Shown one piece after another: positions 52,563 through 61,467 of a DNA stretch of 64,000 nt (its first letter is position 1; each line of letters opens with the position of its first letter). The stretch spans positions 62,001-126,000 of the forward strand of contig NZ_PVBT01000005.1 in assembly GCF_002980555.1 (NCBI RefSeq), written 5' to 3'. The position numbers and the translations under genes were made by a program. The notes under the pieces are model-generated. The model saw nothing but the letters and a program-made list of their open reading frames with translations. It was not told where the DNA came from and searched no databases. This DNA comes from Phyllobacterium myrsinacearum. Lineage in GTDB: Bacteria; Pseudomonadota; Alphaproteobacteria; Rhizobiales; Rhizobiaceae.

Positions 52563-53981
52563 ATGGGGCAGCCGGTCGATATCGCAGGCGTCGCCGGTGC
52601 AGGCACCATGGGCCGGGGCATCGCGCATCTGCTGGCACGATCCGGAATAAGAACGATCCTCTACGATACGCAGGACGGCATGGCCGAGAGGGCGAAGGCG
52701 ACAATCCTTGCCGACATCGGCCAGCGCATCGCCCGCGGCAAATCAACGGAAGCCGAGCGCGAGGCCTGCGCCAGGAATATCGTCATTGCCGGCACCGTGC
52801 AGGGTATGGCACCGGCGCACCTCGTCATCGAAGCCATCATCGAGACGCTGGAGGCCAAGGCCGAGCTGTTTCAGGCACTGGAAGCGGTCTGCGCCGCGAA
52901 TTGCCTTTTTGCCACCAACACCTCTTCCCTTTCCGTCGAAGCGATTGCACGCACGATCCAACGCCCGCAGCGCTTCGCAGGACTGCATTTCTTCAACCCC
53001 GCCCCGCTGATGAAGCTGGTCGAGGTCGTCGCCGGGCCACAAACGGAAGCAGGCGTGACGGAGCGGCTGTCCGGTCTCGTCAAGACCCTGGGCAAGCAGC
53101 CCGTCGAGGTGGGCGATAGCCCCGGCTTCCTCGTCAATCGCTGTGCCCGGCCTTTTTACGGCGAAGCGCTCCAGCTGCTCGAAGACGGCGTTACCGATGC
53201 CGCAACCATCGACATGTGCCTTACATCGTCAGGCGGTTTTCCACTTGGGCCGTTCGAGCTGATCGATCTTGTCGGCGTGGACATCAACCTCGCTGCGACA
53301 ACCTCCGTATGGCAGGGGTTCGACCAGTCGCCGCGCTTCAAGCCATCGCCGCTCCTTGAGGACATGAAGGCGGCGGGCAGGCTCGGCCGCAAAACCGGAA
53401 GCGGGTTTTTCACCTATCCGCGCCAGGACAACGTGCTGGCGGGGGAAAATCATATATCCACCGCCAACGAACTGAAGCGGCAACTGGAAACACGCACCGG
53501 TGTTGCCGTGCATCTGAGCGACGGGCGGACGGCCCGCGAACTGTCCGCGGACAGCCGCCAGCCGGTTATCGTGCTTGACCGGCAGATCGGCCAGTGGCGC
53601 GGTCCCGTTTCCCTCGCCTTCGCCCAGCATGATCTGCGTGATGCCGATATCCAGTCCATAGCGCTGCAGGCCAAATCGCTCGGTGTTGAACTGCACGAGG
53701 TGACGGACACGCCAGGCCTCGTATTTCTGCGCGTGGCGGCCATGCTGGTCAACGAAGCCGCCTTCGCCTTCGAGCAGGGATTGGCCACCACAGCGGGGAT
53801 CGACACCGCCTTGAAACTCGGCCTGAATTTCCGCCACGGCCCGCACGAAATGCTGGAGGCGCTAGGCCTCCCAGCGGTCAGCAACACGCTGGAGCGCTGC
53901 GGCCGGACCCATCCTTCCGGGCGATATGATGCCTGTCCCGCTCTGGCGGACTTTGCGGAGGACGCAACAACCAAGCGTTAG
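52563..53981 (+). CDS. 3-hydroxyacyl-CoA dehydrogenase (PaaH-like)
   Basis: 472 residues from ATG 52563. NAD-binding GVAGAGTMGRGIAHLLA, TNTSSLSVEAIA, the catalytic histidine in GLHFFNPAPLMKLVEVV and the glutamate partner further on, and DSPGFLVNRCARPF identify the family. A second, partly degenerate 3HCDH C-terminal unit (FLRVAAMLVNEAAFAFEQG) gives the PaaH-type length of about 480-500. It oxidises a 3-hydroxyacyl-CoA after hydration. No thiolase gene follows, so the final thiolytic step must come from elsewhere. Confidence 0.92.
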   Translation: MGQPVDIAGVAGAGTMGRGIAHLLARSGIRTILYDTQDGMAERAKATILADIGQRIARGKSTEAEREACARNIVIAGTVQGMAPAHLVIEAIIETLEAKAELFQALEAVCAANCLFATNTSSLSVEAIARTIQRPQRFAGLHFFNPAPLMKLVEVVAGPQTEAGVTERLSGLVKTLGKQPVEVGDSPGFLVNRCARPFYGEALQLLEDGVTDAATIDMCLTSSGGFPLGPFELIDLVGVDINLAATTSVWQGFDQSPRFKPSPLLEDMKAAGRLGRKTGSGFFTYPRQDNVLAGENHISTANELKRQLETRTGVAVHLSDGRTARELSADSRQPVIVLDRQIGQWRGPVSLAFAQHDLRDADIQSIALQAKSLGVELHEVTDTPGLVFLRVAAMLVNEAAFAFEQGLATTAGIDTALKLGLNFRHGPHEMLEALGLPAVSNTLERCGRTHPSGRYDACPALADFAEDATTKR

Positions 53982-54051
53982 TTGGCACGGGCACTTGCAT
54001 CGCGAATCAATTTAGAATTGAGATGAACCATAAAATAAGGGGAACGACGCA

Positions 54052-55188
54052 ATGAAACGAATAGCAGCAGCGGCATTGATGGCAGGTTTGACTTTTGCCG
54101 GTCAGGCCATGGCAGAGCCCGTGAAGATCGGCATGATCACGACATTGTCCGGCGGCGGCGCAGGCCTTGGCATCGACATACGCGATGGCTTCCTTCTCGC
54201 CATCAACGAGTCCGGCAACAAGGACATCAAGGTCATCGTCGAGGACGATGCGCAGAAGCCGGAACTCGCCGTGCAGATCGCCGACAAGATGGTCCAGAGC
54301 GAAAAAGTCGACATCCTGACCGGCATCGTCTGGTCGAACCTCGCCATGGCTGTCGTGCCGGGTGTTGTCGGCCAGGGCACATTCTACCTCTCGACCAATG
54401 CCGGACCGTCGGCACTGGCGGGCGCCAACTGCAACCCCAATTATTTCAACGTCGCCTACCAGAACGACAATCTGCATGAGGCCATGGGCAATTATGCCAA
54501 CACGGCCAACTACAAGAAGACCTTCATTCTTGCGCCGAACTATCCCGCGGGCACCGATGCACTGACGGGCTTCAAGCGCTTCTACAAGGGTGCGCTGGCA
54601 GGCGAGCTCTACACCAAGGTCGGCCAGACCGATTATGCCACCGAGATCGCGCAGATCCGCGCCTCCGGCGCCGATTCCGTCTACTTCTTCCTGCCCGGCG
54701 GCATGGGTATTGCCTTCATGAAGCAGTATTCGCAGTCCGGCATTTCCACGCCAGTCATGGGACCCGGCTTCTCCTTCGATCAGGATGTGCTTGGCGCTAT
54801 CGGCGATGCGGCCATCGGCGTGAAGAACTCGTCGCATTGGTCGAAGGACCTCGATAATGCGGCCAACAAGAAGTATGTCGCGGCCTTCAAGGCCGAGTAC
54901 AAGCGCCTGCCGTCACTCTATGCGACACAGGGCTATGACACCGCCAACCTGATCCTCTCGGCGGTCGCCAAGGCCAGCGTCAAGGACAAGGATGCGTTCC
55001 GGGCCGCGCTCAAGGAAGCCAAGTTCGATTCGGTGCGCGGCAAGTTCAAGTTCGGCAACAACAATCACCCGATCCAGGACATTTATGTGCGCGAAGTGAT
55101 CAAGGAAGACGGCGTTCTCACCAACAAGATCGTCGCCACCAGCTTCACCGACCATCAGGATGCCTATGCGGCCAGCTGCAAGATGTGA
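54052..55188 (+). CDS. Branched-chain amino acid/aromatic acid-type ABC substrate-binding protein
   Basis: 378 residues with a Sec signal peptide (RIAAAALMAGLTFAGQAMA) and an AAGGGG ribosome site. The periplasmic binding protein type I fold shows VKIGMITTLSGGGAGLGIDI, VDILTGIVWSNLAMAVVP and DSVYFFLPGGMGIAFMKQ. Relatives of this LivK-like group bind aromatic acids in degradation clusters. Location between catabolic genes and Liv permeases suggests uptake of the aromatic substrate. A TCAATT-TAG-AATTGA inverted repeat at 54007-54021 precedes it; its meaning is unclear. Confidence 0.92.
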   Translation: MKRIAAAALMAGLTFAGQAMAEPVKIGMITTLSGGGAGLGIDIRDGFLLAINESGNKDIKVIVEDDAQKPELAVQIADKMVQSEKVDILTGIVWSNLAMAVVPGVVGQGTFYLSTNAGPSALAGANCNPNYFNVAYQNDNLHEAMGNYANTANYKKTFILAPNYPAGTDALTGFKRFYKGALAGELYTKVGQTDYATEIAQIRASGADSVYFFLPGGMGIAFMKQYSQSGISTPVMGPGFSFDQDVLGAIGDAAIGVKNSSHWSKDLDNAANKKYVAAFKAEYKRLPSLYATQGYDTANLILSAVAKASVKDKDAFRAALKEAKFDSVRGKFKFGNNNHPIQDIYVREVIKEDGVLTNKIVATSFTDHQDAYAASCKM

Positions 55189-55197
55189 ACGATAGAC

Positions 55198-55229
55198 GGG
55201 CGCGCGGACGAAAAAAACGCGCGCCCTTT
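55198..55229 (+). terminator. Attenuating terminator between binding-protein and permease genes
   Basis: GGGCGCGCG (55198-55206) pairs with CGCGCGCCC (55218-55226) around an A-rich loop, followed by TTT. In Liv-type operons such a hairpin usually gives more binding protein than membrane subunits. Confidence 0.65.
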
Positions 55230-55264
55230 CTGCCAGTGATCGTCTCATCGGATTGGATTGAACC

Positions 55265-56185
55265 TTGTCTTCGGCTCTCCTCATCGAACAAGCCCTGAAC
55301 GGCCTGCAGTTCGGCGTCATGCTGTTTCTGATGGCCGCCGGATTGACGCTGATCTTCGGCGTCATGGGCGTGATCAACCTTGCCCACGGCTCGCTTTACA
55401 TGGTGGGGGCTTTCGCCTGCGCGGCGGTGGCCGCCTATACCGGCTCGTTCTGGCTTGGCCTGGTGGCAAGCCTCATTGCCGCTGCCGCTGCCGGAGCCAT
55501 CGTCGAAATCACCGTGATCCGCCGCCTCTACAACCGCGATCATCTCGATCAGGTGCTCGCGACCTTCGCGCTCATCCTGATCTTTTCCGAGGGCACGCGC
55601 TGGGTTTTCGGCTCCTTCCCGCTCTATCTCGACATACCGAAAGTGCTGCAGGGCGCGATCAGCCTGCCGGGCGGCGGGCAATACCAGCTTTACCGGCTTG
55701 CCATTATCGGTGCCGGTCTCATCGTCGCCATCGGGCTTTATCTGCTGATTGCCAAGACGCGGCTCGGCATGCGCATCCGCGCCGGTGAATCCGACCGGGA
55801 AATGATCGGCGCACTCGGCGTCGACATCGCTTCGCTCAACACCATCGTCTTTGCCCTCGGCGCAGCGCTGGCCGGTCTTGCCGGTGCGCTGGTCGGCGCG
55901 CTGCAGTCGGTGCAGGTCGGCATGGGCGAACCGGTGCTCATTCTCGCCTTCGTCGTCATCGTCATCGGCGGCATCGGCTCCATCAAGGGCGCGCTCGCCG
56001 GTGCCATTCTTGTCGGCGTGGTCGACACCATGGGCCGTTTCCTGCTGCCGCAGCTCTTCGCCCTGTTCATGCAGCCGTCGCAGGCGGCAACCGCGGGCGC
56101 AGCCATCGCCTCGATGCTCATCTACATCGTCATGGCCTTCATTCTGGCAGTGAGGCCGAAGGGCCTCTTTGCGGTCAATGCGTGA
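55265..56185 (+). CDS. livH: Liv-type ABC transporter permease LivH
   Basis: 306 residues starting at TTG 55265. The LivH pattern is complete: LNGLQFGVMLFLMAAGLTLI, FGVMGVINLAHGSLYMVGAF, LIFSEGTRWVFG and RAGESDREMIGALGVDI in the cytoplasmic loop. About eight hydrophobic segments are visible. It pairs with LivM as the inner-membrane channel. Confidence 0.93.
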   Translation: MSSALLIEQALNGLQFGVMLFLMAAGLTLIFGVMGVINLAHGSLYMVGAFACAAVAAYTGSFWLGLVASLIAAAAAGAIVEITVIRRLYNRDHLDQVLATFALILIFSEGTRWVFGSFPLYLDIPKVLQGAISLPGGGQYQLYRLAIIGAGLIVAIGLYLLIAKTRLGMRIRAGESDREMIGALGVDIASLNTIVFALGAALAGLAGALVGALQSVQVGMGEPVLILAFVVIVIGGIGSIKGALAGAILVGVVDTMGRFLLPQLFALFMQPSQAATAGAAIASMLIYIVMAFILAVRPKGLFAVNA

Positions 56186-56193
56186 GGGGCGGG

Positions 56194-57177
56194 ATGGCTG
56201 ATCGCGAACGCCTTGTGAATATTGCCCTTGCCCTGATCGTACCGGCCTGCGCCCTTGCCGCCTATGGCATGGGCGAGCCGTTCTACGTGACCCTTGCCAC
56301 CCGCATCGCCATTCTCGCGCTTGCCGCAGTGGGGCTGAACCTTGCGCTTGGTCTTGGCGGCCTTGTCTCCTTCGGCCATGCGGCGTTTTTCGGCATTGGC
56401 GGCTATGCCGCCGGTATCTTTGCCACCCATGCCTTCAACCAGACCCCGCTGCTCGCCTCGCCCGTCGTCATCATGGCGACCAGCCAGATGCCGGTGATCT
56501 GGCTGGTGAGCGCTGTCGTCGCCGGTCTTGCCGCCTTGCTGATCGGCCTGATCAGCCTGCGCACGTCAGGCGTCTATTTCATCATGATCACCCTCGCCTT
56601 TGCCCAGATGATCTACTACTTCGCCATCTCGTGGCCCGCCTATGGCGGCGAGGACGGTCTGTCGATCACCATGCGCAACAGCTTTCCCGGTGTGAACACG
56701 CTCAATCCCCTCAGCTTTTTCCTCATCGCCTATGGCCTGCTCCTGCTGGCGCTGTTCGCCTTTTCCCGGCTCAGGGATTCGCGTTTCGGCGCGGCGCTGC
56801 AGGCCACGCGGCAGAACGAGGTGCGGGTGGCATCCATCGGCATCCGGCCGCTGCGCATCCGCCTTGTCGCCTTCATCATCTCCGGCATGATCACCGCCGT
56901 GGCGGGCGCGCTGTTTGCCGATCTCAACCGTTTTGCCGGTCCGTCCATGCTGTCATGGAGCATGTCCGGCGAACTCATCGTGCTGATCATACTGGGCGGC
57001 ACCGGCCGTCTCTTCGGCCCTGTCGCGGGCGCCATCCTGTTCGTGCTGTTCGAATTTGCCCTCGGCGGACTGACCGAGCATTGGCAGCTCTTCCTCGGCC
57101 TCATTCTGCTCGCCGTCGTCCTGTTCGGGCGCGGCGGCCTCATCGGGCTTCTGGCCGGGAAGGTGCGTCATGGCTGA
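56194..57177 (+). CDS. livM: Liv-type ABC transporter permease LivM
   Basis: 327 residues from ATG 56194 (GAGGGG just upstream); a GTG at 56182 overlapping livH is also possible. The LivM signature is present: LALGLGGLVSFGHAAFFGIG, LRTSGVYFIMITLAFAQMIY and FGAALQATRQNEVRVASIGI. It overlaps livG by 8 bases. Confidence 0.93.
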   Translation: MADRERLVNIALALIVPACALAAYGMGEPFYVTLATRIAILALAAVGLNLALGLGGLVSFGHAAFFGIGGYAAGIFATHAFNQTPLLASPVVIMATSQMPVIWLVSAVVAGLAALLIGLISLRTSGVYFIMITLAFAQMIYYFAISWPAYGGEDGLSITMRNSFPGVNTLNPLSFFLIAYGLLLLALFAFSRLRDSRFGAALQATRQNEVRVASIGIRPLRIRLVAFIISGMITAVAGALFADLNRFAGPSMLSWSMSGELIVLIILGGTGRLFGPVAGAILFVLFEFALGGLTEHWQLFLGLILLAVVLFGRGGLIGLLAGKVRHG

Positions 57178-57919
57178 ACCCGTCCTCAGCATCCGCAACC
57201 TGTGCAAATCCTTCGGCGCCCTGAAGGCCACCGACGATGTCAGCCTTGATCTGCGTCCGGGCGAAATCCACGCGCTGATCGGGCCGAACGGCGCGGGGAA
57301 ATCGACCCTCATCCACCAGATCGCCGGAACGCTGAAGCACAATAGCGGCTCGATCCATTTCATGGGCCGGGATGTCTCGGCGCTTGGCGTTTCGCCCCGC
57401 GCGCAGATGGGGCTTGGCCGCACATTCCAGATCTCCTCGCTGGCGCCGGAATTCTCGGCACTGCGCAATGTCATGCTCGCCGTGCAGGCCAATCAGGGGT
57501 CGAGTTTCCGCTTCTGGAAACCTGTCATGGCCGATGCATCGCTCAAGGACACCGCGCGGGACATGCTTCATCGGGTGGGATTGCTCGAGCGGGCCGATAT
57601 AGCCAGCGCCGCGCTTTCCCATGGCGAACGGCGGCAGCTGGAAATTGCAATGGCACTGGCGCTCGGTCCGAAAGCCTTCCTGCTCGACGAGCCGATGGCG
57701 GGCATGGGGCCGGAAGGCTCGAAACGCCTTACCGCCTTTCTCGACACGCTGCGGCACGAGGCGCCGATCCTTTTGATCGAACACGACATGGATGCCGTCT
57801 TTGCCCTCGCCGACCGCATTTCGGTGCTGGTCTATGGCCGCATCATCGCCACCGGTTCCGTCGACGACATCCGCCGCAATCCGCTGGTGCGCGAAGCCTA
57901 TCTCGGGGAGAGCGTCTGA
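57170..57919 (+). CDS. livG: Liv-type ABC transporter ATPase LivG
   Basis: 249 residues. Walker A GPNGAGKSTLIHQIAG, signature ALSHGERRQLEIAMAL and Walker B AFLLDEPMAGMGPE are LivG-type (the LSHGE and MAGM variants are characteristic). IEHDMDAVFALADRISVL follows. It shares one base with livF, so the two ATPases are translated together. Confidence 0.94.
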   Translation: MAEPVLSIRNLCKSFGALKATDDVSLDLRPGEIHALIGPNGAGKSTLIHQIAGTLKHNSGSIHFMGRDVSALGVSPRAQMGLGRTFQISSLAPEFSALRNVMLAVQANQGSSFRFWKPVMADASLKDTARDMLHRVGLLERADIASAALSHGERRQLEIAMALALGPKAFLLDEPMAGMGPEGSKRLTAFLDTLRHEAPILLIEHDMDAVFALADRISVLVYGRIIATGSVDDIRRNPLVREAYLGESV

Positions 57920-58602
57920 TGCTGCTGGAACTTGACGGGGTCGAGACCTTCTACGGCGCGTCGCAGGCACTTTTCGGCGTCGATCTTGCCATGGCGGAAG
58001 GCGAAGCCGTTGCGCTGATGGGCCGCAACGGCATGGGCAAGACCACCACCATCCGCTCGATCTTCGGGCTCTCGCCGCTGCGCCGTGGCACGGTGCGTTT
58101 TGCCGGCCATGATATCTCGTCGGCAAAACCCTATCGCATTGCCCGGCTTGGCCTCGGCCTGGTGCCGGAAGGGCGGCGCTGCTTTCCCAATCTGACGGTG
58201 GCGGAAAATCTGCTGGCTTCGGCGCGAAGGGGTTTCTGGACGATCAAGGAGGTCCACGCCCTCTTTCCGCGCCTGGCGGAACGGTCCGGGCAATATGCCA
58301 ACTCGCTGTCGGGCGGCGAGCAGCAGATGCTCGCGGTCGGGCGCGCCCTGATGGCCAACCCCAGACTTATTGTTCTCGACGAGGCGACGGAGGGCCTTGC
58401 GCCTGTTATCCGGCAGGAAATCTGGAAGGCCATCGCCGCCTTGAAGCAACAGGGCCAGTCCATTCTGGTCGTCGACAAGACCCTGTCCGAACTTCTGCCC
58501 GTGGCGGACCGCTGCTTTGTGCTGGAGCGGGGCCGCACCGTCTGGAGCGGTGTGCCGGCCGAATTGACCGGCGCGATACAGGACCGCTATCTCGGCGTCT
58601 GA
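57919..58602 (+). CDS. livF: Liv-type ABC transporter ATPase LivF
   Basis: 227 residues. Walker A GRNGMGKTT, RRCFPNLTVAENLL, signature LSGGEQQMLAVGRALM and Walker B LIVLDEATEGLAP identify LivF. It closes the rightward arm and ends inside a 15-bp perfect hairpin. Confidence 0.94.
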   Translation: MLLELDGVETFYGASQALFGVDLAMAEGEAVALMGRNGMGKTTTIRSIFGLSPLRRGTVRFAGHDISSAKPYRIARLGLGLVPEGRRCFPNLTVAENLLASARRGFWTIKEVHALFPRLAERSGQYANSLSGGEQQMLAVGRALMANPRLIVLDEATEGLAPVIRQEIWKAIAALKQQGQSILVVDKTLSELLPVADRCFVLERGRTVWSGVPAELTGAIQDRYLGV

Positions 58603-58630
58603 TGGCCTCCCCGGCGGGAGGCCATCAGAC
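58597..58630. terminator. 15-bp perfect hairpin between convergent livF and P-ATPase genes
   Basis: GTCTGATGGCCTCCC (58597-58611) and GGGAGGCCATCAGAC (58616-58630) pair fully around CGGC. It includes the livF stop codon and ends 8 bases before the ATPase stop. It probably ends transcription from both sides although no T-tract follows. Confidence 0.7.
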
Positions 58631-58638
58631 ATGATGTC

Positions 58639-60933
58639 TTACGAACGGCCCTTCCAGCCGAGAAGCCGCATGGCATTGGCCGTCACCAGCACCGTCGCGC
58701 CGGTATCGGCAAGGATCGCCGGCCACAATCCGGTCAGCCCGATGATCGTCGTTACCAGGAAGACGGCCTTCAGGCCGAGCGCAACGCCGATGTTCTGGCG
58801 GATATTGTTCATCACCGTTTTCGACAGATCGACCATGTTGGCGACATCGATCACGCGGCCGTGCAGAATGGCGGCATCGGCGGTTTCAAGCGCCACATCG
58901 GTGCCGCCGCCCATGGCAATGCCAATATCGGCCGCAGCCAGCGCCGGAGCGTCGTTGATGCCGTCGCCAACCTTGGCCACGGTCAGGCCGGAACGCTGCA
59001 TCTCGCCGACAATCCGCTGCTTGTCCTGCGGCAGCAGTTCCGCCCTCGGCTCGATCCCGAGCTTGGAAGCGATTGCCTTTGCGGTGCGGCTGTTGTCGCC
59101 AGTCAGCATGACCGCCTTGATGCCCTGCTCCTTGAGCACGGCAAGACCGCGCTCCGCATCGGCTCTTGGCTCGTCGCGCATGGCCAGCAGGCCCGCAAGA
59201 GTGCCATCGACAACCACGAGGGAAACCGTCTTCCCCTGATCGTTGAGTGCCGCGATGGCTGCTGTCTGCTCCGCGCTGAGCGGCGCCGTTGCGGCGACGG
59301 CCTGCGGTGAGCCAAGAAAGACGGCCTTGCCGCCGACGGTCCCCTCGACGCCCTTGCCCGAAACCGCCTTTGCCGCGGTGGACGGGAGAACGGCAACGGC
59401 ATCCGCCTTGGCCCGGTCGAGAATGGCCACCGCCAGAGGATGGCTCGAACCGGTTTCCAGCGCCGCGGCCAGCGACAGCACGTCCTGTTCCGGCAGGCCG
59501 AATGACACGATATCCGTGACCACGGGCTTGCCTTCGGTCAGGGTTCCCGTCTTGTCGAAGGCAACGGCCGTCACCTTGCGGAAGGTTTCAAGCACGGCGC
59601 CGCCCTTCATCAGCAGCCCGCGCCGCGCACCGGCGGAGAGGCCGGCGGCAATGGCGGCAGGGGTTGAAATGACCAGCGCGCAGGGGCAGCCAATCAGGAG
59701 AATGGCAAGACCCTTATAGACCCATTCGCTCCAGATGCCGCCCATGAACAGCGGCGGTACGATAGCGACAAGCGCCGCGACAACCATGATTCCAGGCGTA
59801 TAGTAGCGGGAGAAACCGTCGATGAACCGTTCTGTCGGCGCCTTGCTTTCCTGTGCCTCCTCAACGAGGCGGATCACGCGGGCGATGGTGTTGTCGCTTG
59901 ACGTCGCGGTGACAGCGATGCGCAGGACGCCATCTGTATTGATGGTTCCGGCGAAAACGGGATCACCGGCATTCTTGCGCTTGGGCGTGCTTTCGCCCGT
60001 GACCGGCGCTTCGTCGATCTCACTGGTTCCCTCGGTGATGTCGCCATCGGCGGGAATGCGGTCACCCGGCCGCACGAGAATGATATCGCCAACGGCCAGA
60101 GTATCGGCAGGAACCGAGACGGTGTTGCCGCCACGCTCCACCAGCGCGGTTTTGGGAACGAGATCGGCGAGCCCCTGGATGCTGGCGCGGGCGCGCCCGG
60201 CGGCAACGCCTTCGAGCAGTTCGCCGATCAGGAACAGGAAGACCACGGCGGCGGCTTCCTCACCCGCACCGATGAACACGGCGCCGATGGCGGCGATGGT
60301 CATCAGCATTTCAATGGAGAAAGGCGTGCCCGAAAACGCAGCCATGATCGCCCGGCGGGCAATCGGGACAAGACCGACGAACATCGCCACGACAAAGGCC
60401 CAGTTGGCGATATCCGGGTTAAGTTTGCCGGCGGCGTAGGCCACAACGAGGGCAACGCCGCTGATGATGGTCAGAAAACCCTTGCGGCTCTGCCACCAGC
60501 GGGCGGGCCTGGCACTTGGCACCGGCGCAGCGGCCACGGCGGTGCTTGTGTCCGCATGGGCATGCCCGGAATGATCGTGACCGGCATGGTCATGACCGTC
60601 GTGATCATGGTCTGCGTGATCATGTGCGGCATGGCCGTGATCAGCATGGTTGTGGTTGGCATGATCATGCCCGCTGCACGAGGGCGCCGCCGCGGGGGCC
60701 GGGCTCTTGGCCGTCAGCGGCGAAACCTTGTAGCCAAGACCATTCACCTTTTTCTGGACGACGCCGAGATCAGCCGTTTCATCGTGCTTGACCGTCATGG
60801 TGCCCGCTGTCACCGACACGGAAATGTCGGCCACCCCAGGCAACCGGCGCACCGCCGTATCGATCTTGGCCGCGCAGCTTGCACAGTCCATGCCCTCGAC
60901 CCGGAAGCGGGTTTGCGTTGGCGCTGCTGTCAT
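58639..60933 (-). CDS. zntA: Heavy-metal P-type ATPase, zinc/cadmium/lead type
   Basis: 764 residues. An N-terminal heavy-metal domain has GMDCASC at residues 14-20. A histidine/aspartate-rich linker follows at about 85-130 (many HDHA repeats). Then come the CPC membrane motif (about 413), the phosphorylated DKTGT (about 458), ETGSSHPLA (the HP motif) and VGDGINDAPAL. The last membrane segment contains LADTGATVLVTANAMRL, with the aspartate that marks the ZntA (Zn/Cd/Pb) branch; copper ATPases differ there. It exports divalent metal from the cytoplasm. A MerR gene is divergent. Confidence 0.92.
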   Translation of the reverse strand: MTAAPTQTRFRVEGMDCASCAAKIDTAVRRLPGVADISVSVTAGTMTVKHDETADLGVVQKKVNGLGYKVSPLTAKSPAPAAAPSCSGHDHANHNHADHGHAAHDHADHDHDGHDHAGHDHSGHAHADTSTAVAAAPVPSARPARWWQSRKGFLTIISGVALVVAYAAGKLNPDIANWAFVVAMFVGLVPIARRAIMAAFSGTPFSIEMLMTIAAIGAVFIGAGEEAAAVVFLFLIGELLEGVAAGRARASIQGLADLVPKTALVERGGNTVSVPADTLAVGDIILVRPGDRIPADGDITEGTSEIDEAPVTGESTPKRKNAGDPVFAGTINTDGVLRIAVTATSSDNTIARVIRLVEEAQESKAPTERFIDGFSRYYTPGIMVVAALVAIVPPLFMGGIWSEWVYKGLAILLIGCPCALVISTPAAIAAGLSAGARRGLLMKGGAVLETFRKVTAVAFDKTGTLTEGKPVVTDIVSFGLPEQDVLSLAAALETGSSHPLAVAILDRAKADAVAVLPSTAAKAVSGKGVEGTVGGKAVFLGSPQAVAATAPLSAEQTAAIAALNDQGKTVSLVVVDGTLAGLLAMRDEPRADAERGLAVLKEQGIKAVMLTGDNSRTAKAIASKLGIEPRAELLPQDKQRIVGEMQRSGLTVAKVGDGINDAPALAAADIGIAMGGGTDVALETADAAILHGRVIDVANMVDLSKTVMNNIRQNIGVALGLKAVFLVTTIIGLTGLWPAILADTGATVLVTANAMRLLGWKGRS

Positions 60934-60974
60934 GATTCAACCTCTCTTGACTCTGTTGCCGGCAAGGCTACATG

Positions 60975-60989
60975 CTCTAGCGACTAGAG
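60975..60989. promoter_or_regulatory. MerR-type operator in the P-ATPase promoter
   Basis: CTCTAGCGACTAGAG is a palindrome with 6-bp arms around CGA, matching the form of CadR/ZntR-type operators. On the minus strand it sits between a TTGCTC -35-like element (60995-60990 side) and a TAGCCT-like -10 about 19 bases away, the long spacer typical of MerR-regulated promoters. Confidence 0.6.
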
Positions 60990-61000
60990 GAGCAAGCGAA

Positions 61001-61426
61001 ATGTTGAAAGAAATTTCAATCGGCGAAGCAGCAAAGCGCAGCGGCGTCAAAGTGCCGACCATCCGCTACTACGAACAGATCGGGCTGCTGGCGGCGCCGG
61101 CGCGCACCGACGGCAACCGGCGGCACTACGAGGACACGGATATCCGCCGGCTGGCATTCATCCGCCACGCGCGGGAGCTGGGTTTCGAGATCGACTCGAT
61201 CCGCACCCTGCTGCACCTGCAGGATGATCCCAACCAGCCCTGCGAAACCGCCGACGGCATTGCCAATGCCCGGCTCATCGAAGTCGAGCAGCGCATCCGC
61301 AGCCTGAACGCGCTGAAGGCCGAGCTGGAACTGATGGTGGAGGGGTGCCGGCATGGCCGCGTTGCCGAATGCCGCGTCATCGAAATCCTCGCCGATCACG
61401 GCAAATGCGCGCACGCACAGCATTAG
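61001..61426 (+). CDS. MerR-family metal-responsive regulator (ZntR/CadR-like)
   Basis: 141 residues from ATG 61001 (AGGAG upstream). The N-terminal MerR helix-turn-helix reads SIGEAAKRSGVKVPTIRYYE with YYEQIGLL and RRHYEDTDIRRL; a dimerising helix follows. Metal-site cysteines are at NQPCETADG, EGCRHGRVAECRV and a C-terminal KCAHAQH, a Cys/His-rich tail as in CadR and PbrR rather than CueR. It should activate the divergent P-ATPase gene on metal binding. Confidence 0.9.
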   Translation: MLKEISIGEAAKRSGVKVPTIRYYEQIGLLAAPARTDGNRRHYEDTDIRRLAFIRHARELGFEIDSIRTLLHLQDDPNQPCETADGIANARLIEVEQRIRSLNALKAELELMVEGCRHGRVAECRVIEILADHGKCAHAQH

Positions 61427-61451
61427 GCCGCAGTCACTACCGTCTGCGGCC
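61426..61451 (+). terminator. Terminator after the MerR gene
   Basis: GGCCGCAG (61426-61433) pairs with CTGCGGCC (61444-61451) around a 10-base loop, followed by TT. It begins at the MerR stop codon and lies between convergent genes. Confidence 0.5.
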
Positions 61452-61467
61452 TTGATGGCTCCGCCGG

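Noticed and set aside
53982-54000. Sigma-54-like TTGGCACGGGCACTTGCAT upstream of the binding-protein gene
   Set aside because: The distance between GG and GC is 11 bases instead of the strict 10, so it is unlikely to work as a -24/-12 promoter.
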